Shown: piece by piece, positions 1-7,482 of the stretch
Numbering within the stretch: position 1 is the stretch's first letter
How the letters are laid out: every line of letters starts with the position of its first letter
Source: Mycoplasmatota bacterium
Lineage (GTDB): Bacteria > Bacillota_I > Bacilli_A > Izemoplasmatales > Hujiaoplasmataceae
Assembly: GCA_016342455.1 (NCBI GenBank)
Contig: JAEIOE010000016.1
Coordinates: 1-41,858, forward strand
Length of the DNA stretch: 41,858 bases
Direction: 5' to 3'
The notes under the pieces: model-generated
Databases searched by the model: none
What the model saw: only the letters and a program-made list of their open reading frames with translations
What the model was told of the DNA's origin: nothing
Position numbers and translations under genes: made by a program

Positions 1-26
1 ATTGTATCAAAAAATAGCTAATCAAA

Positions 27-45
27 AAAGAGCCCCAGGCTCTTT
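27..45 (-). terminator. hairpin terminator, minus strand
   Basis: Perfect 8-bp stem AAAGAGCC / GGCTCTTT with a 3-nt loop. On the minus strand it is followed by a run of T, so it would end leftward transcription. Confidence 0.6.
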
Positions 46-99
46 CGTTGAAAAACTTGTTTTTCATTTTTTTATTAAAAATACTTTCCATCCGTAAAT

Positions 100-167
100 G
101 AGTAAAACTCCGTTGGAAATAGAGTAAAACTCCGTCGAACACGAACGATTTTAGAGTAAAACTCCGT
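100..167. repeat. triple direct repeat GAGTAAAACTCCGT
   Basis: Three exact copies of a 14-mer at 100-113, 122-135 and 154-167. Each contains the small inverted repeat GAGT-AAA-ACTC. The spacings are 22 and 32 bp. Short repeated motifs of this kind are known at the ends of IS21-type transposons and at plasmid origins. No neighbouring gene decides between these, so the role is unknown. Confidence 0.6.
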
Positions 168-554
168 TATAACAAGACAGTTTTATTATATTAAGTTTAT
201 TCATTTATCGTTAATGGCTTAATTGCGCCATGTAGCGGTATATAAAGGATAAACTTTTTTATTTGCGTTATAATGATTAGAGTAGATTTCCTGGAAATCT
301 CTCTTTTTTTTAGTCTTTAAGCTCGCGAAACAACAGTCTACATATAAAGGGTATCGAACTTTTAAAGTTGATAGGCAGGTGAAGTGTGTCGGATTTTATA
401 TAATATCTCTTATAATGTATCTAACTGTCCCATTTGTTTGGAATTTAGTGTACAATAACCCTACCCTACCACGGCTTTTATATTGTTCTGTTTTAGTTGG
501 TGTATTTAGCTATGCAATGTATGTCTAATTTTTTTTGATATAAGAAAAAACAAA

Positions 555-572
555 ACCCCTAGTTAAAGGGGT
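555..572 (-). terminator. terminator of the serine recombinase operon
   Basis: Stem ACCCCT / AGGGGT with a 6-nt loop. The minus strand continues into a T-rich tract (complement of 541-554). It lies about 95 bp past the stop of the leftward recombinase gene and is the natural end of that operon. Confidence 0.7.
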
Positions 573-665
573 CTATTGTATAAAAACGCACTAAATAATT
601 ATGGCGGGTCCTTAAAATGGGATACATGAAATGTGACTTTCCAATAGTCCCATTTGATTAGCTAA

Positions 666-2315
666 CTAGTAGACACAGACCTCACTTTCCGCAGTATGTA
701 TTGTTTTTCTTATTAAATATTCTTTAGAAATATAATTTAACTTATGAACTGGTTTATCTAATTGCCCATTTTCAAACCTAATTACAAATTCCAGATTATC
801 TCTTTCTCTAACTATGACATAATTAAATAGTTCTTTAAAAGGAAATTCTTCAATAGTACTTATTGGATTCTTAAAACCTCTCAGTATAGCTTTTGTTTTC
901 TGGATTATGAAATCAACGTTATGAGTAGTTAAAAGCATATTTTTATATTGTACTATCTGATTACTAATAGATAATTTATGATGCAAGAGTTGATTATGAA
1001 CTGTTTTGCTAAACTCATCTTTATCTAATAATGCCAGTTTATTTCTATTTTGTAATAACTCGTTTTCTAACCTAATGATTTCATTTTTCATTTTCAGTAT
1101 TTCAGGGTGGTTTTCTAGAGTGGTTTTTAACTCGTTTAGAAAATCACCTTTTTTCTTTATTATCATGTTAATGTGTTCCATTAATATTTCATCAAATGTA
1201 TCTGCGAATAACGATTCACTTTTACAAGTTTTTCTTATCCTGTTCGATGAGCAGTAGAACATTCTGGTTCTGTATTTTTCATTAGGGTGATTGATTCTTA
1301 ACTGATAGTTTTTACCACATCTTGGACACTTTATAAAATTGTTATATATTGATACATTCTTCTTTTGATTCCTTAAGGTTTTCTTGTCAAGAGTATGATT
1401 GTACCTAATTCCTTTTTGCTTTCTTAAATCCTGGACTTTATTCCATTTATCTTCAGAAATAATTGCTGGATGTGTATTCTTCACGTAATATTTGGGTAAG
1501 AAATTTTGCTCCTTCATTTGATTCTTATTTCCTACAGCCCTTCTTGCTGATTTCTGAAGAAGAGCATTACCAGTGTATTTTTCATTGATTAATATGTTTC
1601 GAATTCCAGTTGAGTTATAGTTGACTCCTTTTAGTTTTGTTTTTAAACCCTTTTTAGTTAGATAAGTACATATACTATTATATGAATATCCTTTTAGATA
1701 TAGTTCATATATCTTACGTACTATTATTGCTTCTGCATCATCAATTATTATATTGTTGTCTTTGTCTCTTTGATAGCCCAGAACTTGCGACGTAACCAAG
1801 TGAATTTGGCCCTGTTGAAATCTTTTTCTTACACCCCACTTCACATTCTCACTAATGATTCGGGCTTCTTCCTCGGCCATTCCAGCCAATACAGAAATAA
1901 CGAACTCTATCTTAGGGTCAAATGAGGATATGTTTTCCTTCTCAAACCAAACTTCAGTATTATATTCTTTGAGTTCTTGTATTATTGATAGGCAGTCAAT
2001 TGTGTTTCTAGCAAACCTGGATATTGATTTAGTTATTATCATGTCAATATTGCCAGCTTTAGCTAATGTCACCATTAAATTTAACTGATTTCTATACTTG
2101 ATATTGGTTCCACTTTTACCTTGATCAGAATAGACTCCTACGAAGTTCCACTCCGCATTTTTATTTATCATTTTAGTGTAAGTTTGAATTTGTAACGCTA
2201 GGGATGTTTCCTGAATTTCTTTGTTTGTTGAAACTCTTGCATATGCACAAACTTTACGTTTTTGTTGTAGTCTTTCATGTCTTTCTAAGTTAAGTATTTC
2301 TACTACATTACTCAT
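666..2315 (-). CDS. large serine recombinase (second of a tandem pair)
   Basis: Site-specific DNA recombinase of the large serine family, about 549 aa. An N-terminal resolvase domain (about residues 20-170) has the catalytic serine in YARVST (Ser29) and the conserved ITKSISRFARN helix. A recombinase domain follows (about 190-290), then a zinc ribbon opening with CPRCGK and a coiled coil of about 90 residues, the normal layout for phage and ICE integrases. An upstream in-frame TTG at 2327 exists. I prefer the ATG at 2313-2315, 1 nt after the stop of the preceding recombinase and preceded by GGTG, which implies translational coupling. The paired, similar but non-identical layout recalls CcrA/CcrB and other two-recombinase elements. 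Whether both are needed for integration is inference. Confidence 0.92.
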   Translation of the reverse strand: MSNVVEILNLERHERLQQKRKVCAYARVSTNKEIQETSLALQIQTYTKMINKNAEWNFVGVYSDQGKSGTNIKYRNQLNLMVTLAKAGNIDMIITKSISRFARNTIDCLSIIQELKEYNTEVWFEKENISSFDPKIEFVISVLAGMAEEEARIISENVKWGVRKRFQQGQIHLVTSQVLGYQRDKDNNIIIDDAEAIIVRKIYELYLKGYSYNSICTYLTKKGLKTKLKGVNYNSTGIRNILINEKYTGNALLQKSARRAVGNKNQMKEQNFLPKYYVKNTHPAIISEDKWNKVQDLRKQKGIRYNHTLDKKTLRNQKKNVSIYNNFIKCPRCGKNYQLRINHPNEKYRTRMFYCSSNRIRKTCKSESLFADTFDEILMEHINMIIKKKGDFLNELKTTLENHPEILKMKNEIIRLENELLQNRNKLALLDKDEFSKTVHNQLLHHKLSISNQIVQYKNMLLTTHNVDFIIQKTKAILRGFKNPISTIEEFPFKELFNYVIVRERDNLEFVIRFENGQLDKPVHKLNYISKEYLIRKTIHTAESEVCVY

Positions 2316-2316
2316 T

Positions 2317-4017
2317 TTATACACCAAATTTAAGTATCTGATAGTTTACATAGTATTTTGGATTTGAACTCTCTATCCTTTGGCTATGAAGTAATTGATG
2401 TTTGTTAGTTTGCATGATATCCTCTAATATACTTTCGGTAGATATATCTTTATTACCAATAACAAAGATGGCATCGTGTGAACTAGTTGATATTATGACT
2501 TTAAATATGCTCTTAATTATCGTTTGGTTAAGCGGAAGGTACCCATTTAGAAAATCACCCATTTGTTTGATTCGTTCTTCATGGAGACGTTTATCTACAA
2601 TTAAACTATTTTTATTTTGTAATAAGACTTTGAAATCAATTAATTTGCTCTTTTTATCATCGTAAAGTGCCCTATAAAAATCTGTGTTTTCTTTAACAGA
2701 TTCAACGTTAATGTTGATTATTTCTTTTATTTCATTTTCGGTTTTAGTAATTTGATTCTTAATGTGTTCAATTTCTTTATCTGATTTTGAAGTATCTAAA
2801 CTTGATTTAACGAGATTTAAAGTGTCATTAAGGATATCATCGTTGTAAATATCTAAATTCTTTATAGCATCTATGATAGCTAACTTGAGCGTTTCTTGGT
2901 CTATGGGCTTGTTAGTGCAGTTAGCTGCTTTATCTCTATATCTATTCTTGCAGGATAAAGTTATTCTTTGAGAAGCTTTTCCGTAATTGTAGTAATGTCT
3001 ATTCATTGGTTTTCCACAGTGAATACAATATACAATTCCACTGAGTGGATACTTGTTTGTGTATCTTGATTTTCCACCCTTTTCATTTCTCTTTTTCTTG
3101 AGGGCCTGAACAAACTCGAATTTTTTTCTTGGAATAATTGCTTCATGATTGTTTTTGATGTAATACTTTGGAGCTTGTCCTGTATTCTTAACTGATTTAT
3201 GGGTTAAGTAATTAGTAACTACCCGTTTTTGCAGAATAGCATCTCCTGAATACTTTTCATTGGTTAAGATAGAAGAGACAGTGGCGGGTTTCCAAAAAAT
3301 CTCTCCTCGACCATTCTTTATATTATTAATAGTTAAAAAATCAACTATTTGCTTAAGGGAAGAACCGGCGATATACATGTTGAAAATCATTATAACAGTT
3401 TTAGCTTCTGTTTTATTAATGACTATTTTTCCATTCTCATCTTTATCGTATCCAAGGAATCGCTTTGTATTGATGTGAACCTTCCCTTCCTTGAATCGTT
3501 TTTGAAAACCCCATTTAACATTCTCGCTTATATTTCTAGCTTCCTCTTGAGCAATTGAAGAGAAGATGGTAAGCATAAAATCAATTTTAGTATCACTTGA
3601 ATATAAATTCTCTTTTTCAAAGAATACCTCAACATTGTAGTCTCTTAATTCTCTTACAACAGTAAGACAATCAACGGTGTTTCTTGCAAATCTCGATAAT
3701 GACTTTGTAATTATCATATCTAACTTCCCATTTCTAGCATCCGATATCATTCTTAGGAAGTCTGTTCGCTTCTTCATACCTGTTCCTGATATGCCTTCAT
3801 CAGCATACATTCCCATAAATTCCCAGTCTTCATTCTTTTGTATTTGATTTGTAAATTCTCTGATTTGTGCATTGTAACTGTGAATTTGGTCATCTTGATC
3901 TGTAGATACTCTAGCATAAGCACAAACTCTACGTTTTGGTTTTTCAATTGGAAGTCCTTTTTTATCTTCAAAGAATGGCATTTCTGGTTGAATAACTATT
4001 ATTTCTTTATCTTGCAT
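2317..4017 (-). CDS. large serine recombinase (first of a tandem pair)
   Basis: Second large serine recombinase, about 566 aa. Resolvase domain with the nucleophile serine in AYARVST (Ser38), the ITKSLSRFARN motif and the EEARNISENVKWG linker into the recombinase domain. A zinc ribbon (CIHCGKP, later SCKNRY and NC) and a coiled-coil segment follow. The open frame reaches 4053, but the ATG at 4015-4017 has a perfect GGAGG 8 nt upstream and is the likely start. Its stop is separated from the next recombinase start by one base. A small ORF with its own strong ribosome site lies directly upstream, so the three form one leftward operon. It probably integrates and excises the element to its right. 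Confidence 0.92.
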   Translation of the reverse strand: MQDKEIIVIQPEMPFFEDKKGLPIEKPKRRVCAYARVSTDQDDQIHSYNAQIREFTNQIQKNEDWEFMGMYADEGISGTGMKKRTDFLRMISDARNGKLDMIITKSLSRFARNTVDCLTVVRELRDYNVEVFFEKENLYSSDTKIDFMLTIFSSIAQEEARNISENVKWGFQKRFKEGKVHINTKRFLGYDKDENGKIVINKTEAKTVIMIFNMYIAGSSLKQIVDFLTINNIKNGRGEIFWKPATVSSILTNEKYSGDAILQKRVVTNYLTHKSVKNTGQAPKYYIKNNHEAIIPRKKFEFVQALKKKRNEKGGKSRYTNKYPLSGIVYCIHCGKPMNRHYYNYGKASQRITLSCKNRYRDKAANCTNKPIDQETLKLAIIDAIKNLDIYNDDILNDTLNLVKSSLDTSKSDKEIEHIKNQITKTENEIKEIININVESVKENTDFYRALYDDKKSKLIDFKVLLQNKNSLIVDKRLHEERIKQMGDFLNGYLPLNQTIIKSIFKVIISTSSHDAIFVIGNKDISTESILEDIMQTNKHQLLHSQRIESSNPKYYVNYQILKFGV

Positions 4018-4090
4018 AAATATTTCCTCCTTTTTCATTACTATATACATCACTCAAAAAGCAACATAAATCAAGTGATATAGTTAATGT

Positions 4091-4222
4091 TTATTGTTTT
4101 TCACTTTCATATATTATTATTAATTTAGACAAAGAATTGTACCATTCCATACCATTGATATTTTTTGACTCGTAAAGCTTATCTAGTATTGTCTTCATGA
4201 TCGTAAATCTTGTTTTATCCAT
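4091..4222 (-). CDS. small SHOCT-like protein, 43 aa
   Basis: Short ORF upstream of the recombinase pair, encoding 43 residues (start MDKTRFTIMK, end ESEKQ). GGAAAGGA stands 6 nt before the ATG, an excellent ribosome site. The pattern ILDKLYESKNINGMEWYNSL resembles the short SHOCT fold (leucine, glycine-like turn, acidic/aromatic helix) that often precedes recombinase genes in Firmicute elements. That assignment rests on pattern only. It lies between a minus-strand terminator and the recombinase gene, so it heads the recombinase operon. It could also be an unrelated small regulatory protein. Confidence 0.55.
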   Translation of the reverse strand: MDKTRFTIMKTILDKLYESKNINGMEWYNSLSKLIIIYESEKQ

Positions 4223-4247
4223 TATGTGTCCTTTCCAAATAAAAAAA

Positions 4248-4266
4248 GGATTGCAGAAAGCAATCC
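4248..4266 (-). terminator. terminator of the leftward repressor gene
   Basis: Stem GGATTGC / GCAATCC, 5-nt loop, followed on the minus strand by seven T (complement of 4241-4247). It separates the repressor gene from the small ORF and recombinases, implying the latter have their own or a read-through promoter. Confidence 0.8.
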
Positions 4267-4363
4267 TCAAAAGGAAATGATAAAGTATTCAAATATTCCT
4301 AACTTACCGGATACAAGTATATCACTTTGATTTTAAAAAGTATATGAACTTTAAGCACAATTT

Positions 4364-4960
4364 TTAGAAGAAATGTTTAATATCCATTTTCTTATCTAGA
4401 GTAGCAAAATATACACCCTTATATATGATGTTTTCTGCTCGTGCTTTATTAAAATACAACGGTTCTTCATTTATGTAGAAGTGTCCGCCTCCGCTAGAGT
4501 TGTAAAATACTTTTGAAATATATGTCTTGTTATAGTAGTCAAATAGCATTACTAGGCTTTGCTGATTTGTGTCTGTTCTCCAGAAAAAATCACTTAGTAA
4601 ATCATTTTGCTTAACTACAATTACATCATCTCTAATGGTAGAGATACATAGCGGCATTACTTCCTTCAGCTCATTCTCCACGTATTCGAAGTATCTGTAG
4701 GCTATAGATTTATCGTTCATTAGAGCGTATGGGTTTCCAACAATAACATCAATGGATACATTATAGAAGCCTGAAAGCTTAATTAGATCATAAATACCTA
4801 TATCTCTCAATCCAGTTTCATAATTAGAATAGGCTTGTCTTGATTTTTCGATAATCTTTGCTACATCATAAGTAGATAAGTTGTGTTTTACTCTCAATCT
4901 TTTGAGACTAGTGCTTATAAAAAACTTGTTTAAAGAATCTTGTGTTTTCAATTCTTGCAT
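4364..4960 (-). CDS. XRE-family repressor
   Basis: Helix-turn-helix regulator, 198 aa. Residues about 15-70 form a standard HTH_3 domain (LKRLRVKHNLSTYDVAKIIE, then a SRQAYSNYETG recognition helix). The C-terminal half (about 95-198) is beta-rich and ends FNKARAENIIYKGVYFAT. It recalls the dimerisation fold of LexA/CI-type repressors, but I see no clear Ser-Lys protease pair. The gene is transcribed divergently from the small HTH gene at 5195. Its promoter has consensus -35 and -10 boxes with a candidate operator in the spacer. By position it is the lysogeny-type master repressor of the element, as CI in phages or Stl in phage satellites. That role is inferred. Confidence 0.85.
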   Translation of the reverse strand: MQELKTQDSLNKFFISTSLKRLRVKHNLSTYDVAKIIEKSRQAYSNYETGLRDIGIYDLIKLSGFYNVSIDVIVGNPYALMNDKSIAYRYFEYVENELKEVMPLCISTIRDDVIVVKQNDLLSDFFWRTDTNQQSLVMLFDYYNKTYISKVFYNSSGGGHFYINEEPLYFNKARAENIIYKGVYFATLDKKMDIKHFF

Positions 4961-4992
4961 GATCTGCCTCTTTCAAAATTTATTATCACTAA

Positions 4993-5022
4993 ATTATATA
5001 GCAACAAATGTTACCTTGTCAA
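4993..5022 (-). promoter_or_regulatory. repressor promoter with internal operator half
   Basis: On the minus strand TTGACA (complement of 5017-5022) and TATAAT (complement of 4993-4998) are separated by 18 bp. The spacer includes GCAACAAAT (5001-5009), whose reverse complement recurs at 5090-5098 in front of the divergent gene. Repression at this site would give autoregulation. Confidence 0.75.
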
Positions 5023-5098
5023 TAGTTAATGTGTACAATAACCATTAAAACAATAGCAAAATAGTGTAAATCGGACATCTCATGTCACGATTTGTTGC
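5001..5098. promoter_or_regulatory. inverted 9-bp operator pair in the divergent intergenic region
   Basis: GCAACAAAT at 5001-5009 and ATTTGTTGC at 5090-5098 are exact inverted copies 80 bp apart. One sits in the leftward promoter; the other lies about 50 bp upstream of the rightward -10 (TATAAT, 5147-5152). This is the expected layout for a repressor that bridges and shuts both promoters. Confidence 0.5.
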
Positions 5099-5194
5099 CA
5101 AACTGAAAAAAGTGTTTTTAATTATTTTAGAGAATATTTTTTGTATTATAATATTAATTACCGTCTATTTTTTATAACAGATTGGAGGTTAATA

Positions 5195-5485
5195 TTGGAT
5201 AGAAATAATATAGGTGAAAAAACAAAATCAAGGCGAGTGATTTTACAAAGAGTATACCTTATTGATAGAAGGGTTTCATTAAGTTTATCTGTAGAACTTG
5301 TTTCAAGAAAGTTAAATGTAAGCGCCAATTACTATTATCAAATAGAAAATGGTCAGAAAGGTAAAAACTTGCCTGTTTGTCTTTTGTTAAAAATAGCGAA
5401 AGCACTAGAAATGGATAAGCACGATATACTTGATTTTGAGAATGAATATATTGAATTGCTGAGAGTGTATAATCAAAATGGTTAA
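5195..5485 (+). CDS. small XRE-family HTH protein
   Basis: A 96-aa DNA-binding protein. I place the start at TTG 5195-5197, because GGAGG (5184-5188) lies correctly before it. The upstream ATG at 5141 would lie inside the -10 promoter region (TATAAT 5147-5152). Residues about 15-80 form an HTH_3 domain (SLSLSVELVSRKLNVSANYY, then QIENGQKG). It is the first gene of the rightward operon, divergent from the larger repressor, and its stop overlaps the start of the tyrosine recombinase by 8 bp. By position it is a Cro- or Str-like early regulator. That role is inferred from the layout, not from sequence. Confidence 0.8.
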   Translation: MDRNNIGEKTKSRRVILQRVYLIDRRVSLSLSVELVSRKLNVSANYYYQIENGQKGKNLPVCLLLKIAKALEMDKHDILDFENEYIELLRVYNQNG

Positions 5486-6410
5486 TATAAGGTTTAGAAC
5501 TAAAGAAGCTAAAGAGTTCTATGAAAAAGTTAATGATTATATTGATTACATTGATATAAAAGAAGCTTCAAAAGAAGGCTATAAAAAGATATTGATAGAG
5601 TATGTATTATATACAGATAGATTACCTGACTTACCAATTAGGCATGATGTTATTGTGTATCGAGAAAGACTCAAAGTCAGATTAAAAGCATCATCAGTTC
5701 AAAAACATATTGTAGTTATAAGAAATTTTTATAGATGGTACTATTCTATGGGCTATGGTCATAATATAGCTGAAGGGATAAAAGGAATGAAAATAGAATC
5801 TGATTTCAAAAGAGAAGCATTATCAGTAAAAGATTCTATTAGGCTTTTGAAAAGAGCCGAATTCAATGCAAAAAAAGATGTTATAGGTTTTAGAAACTAT
5901 GCTGTAATATCTATTTTAATTACTACTGGATTAAGGACTATTGAACTCGAAAGAGCAGATGTTGAAGATATTGTTCATGTTAATGATGAATATGTTCTTT
6001 ATGTTATGGGTAAAGGTCATGACGATAAAGATGCGTACGTTAAATTATCTAAACAAGTCTACAATATAATTGAGGAATATCTCATAGCTAGATCGGATTC
6101 ATATACACCTTTATTCATAAATCATACATGTCACTCGTTGGGCTCGAGAATGAGGACAAGAACCATACGAGGGGTTGTTAAGGAAACTCTACGTCAAATA
6201 GGCATAGATAACCCTAAATACTCTGCACACAGCCTTAGACATACTACAGCAACTCTAGCTTTATATGAAGGAGCAAATATAGAGGATACTCAGCAGTTGT
6301 TAAGGCACAAGGATCCATCAACGACACAAATCTACGTTCATAAAGAGAAGAAACGGAATAGCAACTATGAATACAAGATAAGTGATACATTGTTTGGAGC
6401 AAAAAAATAA
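5478..6410 (+). CDS. tyrosine recombinase (phage/Xer-type integrase)
   Basis: Site-specific recombinase of 310 aa. It has an N-terminal SAM-like core-binding domain (about 15-105) and a catalytic domain (about 115-295). The active-site set is complete: Arg153 in TGLRTIE, Lys179 in GKGHD, His251 and Arg254 in HSLRHTTA, His277 in LLRHKD, and Tyr286 in QIYVH. Length and layout match XerC/D-like and plasmid/phage integrases. It lies in the rightward early operon, overlapping the upstream HTH gene by 8 bp. A tyrosine recombinase in an element that already has two serine recombinases is redundant unless it acts on another site. The 19-bp repeats at 7385 and 15288 are candidate targets. Confidence 0.93.
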   Translation: MVNIRFRTKEAKEFYEKVNDYIDYIDIKEASKEGYKKILIEYVLYTDRLPDLPIRHDVIVYRERLKVRLKASSVQKHIVVIRNFYRWYYSMGYGHNIAEGIKGMKIESDFKREALSVKDSIRLLKRAEFNAKKDVIGFRNYAVISILITTGLRTIELERADVEDIVHVNDEYVLYVMGKGHDDKDAYVKLSKQVYNIIEEYLIARSDSYTPLFINHTCHSLGSRMRTRTIRGVVKETLRQIGIDNPKYSAHSLRHTTATLALYEGANIEDTQQLLRHKDPSTTQIYVHKEKKRNSNYEYKISDTLFGAKK

Positions 6411-6431
6411 TACTAACAAGAGGAAAAAACA

Positions 6432-7178
6432 ATGATAAAAGAATTCGCGAACGAAGAGTTCGGAAAAGTAAGAGTTACATTGAAAGAAGAAGAACCATAT
6501 TTTTGCCTAGTTGATGTAGCAAGAATGTTTGATATCTCTAATGTATCAGAAATAAAAGCATCAATTCCTAGTTTAGATTTTGAGTCTATAGAAATGAAAT
6601 CAGGGAATAAGATAGTTAAAAGGATATTTATTAAACCACAATATATAAGTACAGTATTGTTTGCTTCTAAGCATCCAGAAGCGGATACAATATATGAATG
6701 GTTGTATCGAACGGTACTCCCACAGTTGTTAAAATACGGAGACTACAAGGTGGATGATTTTCAGGATCCAATAGTTGTCGTTAAATTTCTAGAAGAATTT
6801 CAAAATATGAGACTTAGAAATACAGTTTTGGAAACACACAAAAAAACAAATGCACCAAAGATTAAATATCTAAACAGATTATTAGGCTCAGAAACATGTG
6901 TTGATCTAGATGTTGTTCCGGAAATGCTAAAGTATAAAGGAATAGGAAATATGGAACTTATGAAAGTTCTACGAGCAACTCATATATTTAAAGATTGTAA
7001 TAAGCCATGTCAAGAATTTTGTGATAACAAATGTTTTAGAGTAGTTGAAGCTAAATCTGTATGTGGTAATAGTGTTATAACATCAAATCGTACTTTTGTT
7101 TACAAAAAAGGAATTACTCTAATTGAGAAAATACTATCTGAATATGAGGTGAAACGCAATGCACGAGAAAAGCGATAA
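6432..7178 (+). CDS. BRO-N phage antirepressor
   Basis: Phage antirepressor-like protein, 248 aa. Residues about 5-105 form a BRO-N domain (FGKVRVTLKEEEPYFCLVDV, then ISTVLFASKHPEA and a closing YRTVLPQLLKYG). The C-terminal part (about 115-248) is KilA-C-like, with a Cys-rich patch CNKPCQEFCDNKC that could bind a metal. AGAGGA precedes the ATG. Such proteins usually bind and inactivate a CI-type repressor during induction, so the XRE repressor at 4364 is a plausible target. The end overlaps the next start by 20 bp, indicating co-translation. Confidence 0.85.
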   Translation: MIKEFANEEFGKVRVTLKEEEPYFCLVDVARMFDISNVSEIKASIPSLDFESIEMKSGNKIVKRIFIKPQYISTVLFASKHPEADTIYEWLYRTVLPQLLKYGDYKVDDFQDPIVVVKFLEEFQNMRLRNTVLETHKKTNAPKIKYLNRLLGSETCVDLDVVPEMLKYKGIGNMELMKVLRATHIFKDCNKPCQEFCDNKCFRVVEAKSVCGNSVITSNRTFVYKKGITLIEKILSEYEVKRNAREKR

Positions 7179-7341
7179 TTACTATTCAGTAACTGATCTA
7201 ATAGATATCTTGGAAGTAACCAGGAGAACAATATTAAAATACATCAAAAAAGGAAAACTAAGAGCATTTAAGCTTGGTAACCAATGGAGAGTAACAGAAG
7301 AAGAATTACAGAAGTTCATAAACAGAAATTCAAACTATTAA
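7159..7341 (+). CDS. excisionase-type HTH protein
   Basis: A 60-residue DNA-binding protein of the excisionase/MerR-like HTH_17 family: YYSVTDLIDILEVTRRTILK followed by the beta-wing IKKGKLRAFKLGNQWRVTEE. A GAGGTGA site precedes the ATG, which lies inside the end of the antirepressor gene. Family members bend DNA to direct a tyrosine recombinase toward excision. Position two genes after the integrase supports a Xis role. It could instead be a transcription regulator, since the fold is shared. Confidence 0.85.
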   Translation: MHEKSDNYYSVTDLIDILEVTRRTILKYIKKGKLRAFKLGNQWRVTEEELQKFINRNSNY

Positions 7342-7384
7342 AAAATAACTCAATATTCTGACATATTTAACAGTACCGATAATG

Positions 7385-7403
7385 TATGTAACTGGTGTTA
7401 CTA
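7385..7403 (+). repeat. 19-bp direct repeat, copy 1
   Basis: TATGTAACTGGTGTTACTA, containing the inverted repeat GTAAC-TGGT-GTTAC. An identical copy lies at 15288-15306. The pair brackets the replication and cargo genes. Candidate recombination site or operator; see findings. Confidence 0.7.
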
Positions 7404-7482
7404 ATGATATATTTAATGCTAGTTTCGACTATGTTTAGGTTCTGTTATATGTCGGTTTATTGTTATATCGAAAGGTAATATT

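Larger units (their letters stand above)
1..665. other. gene-free left flank
   Basis: I see no credible gene in this stretch. It holds two minus-strand terminator hairpins and a triple 14-bp direct repeat, listed separately. It also has two copies of GTCCCATTTG (427-436 and 647-656), the second just outside the end of the first recombinase gene. The rest is AT-rich with no clear coding signal. Because serine-recombinase elements usually carry the recombinase next to one end, the element boundary may lie here, but I cannot place it. Confidence 0.5.

Noticed and set aside
5141-5194. ATG 5141 as start of the small HTH gene
   Set aside because: It lies in the -10 region and lacks a ribosome site; TTG 5195 has GGAGG.
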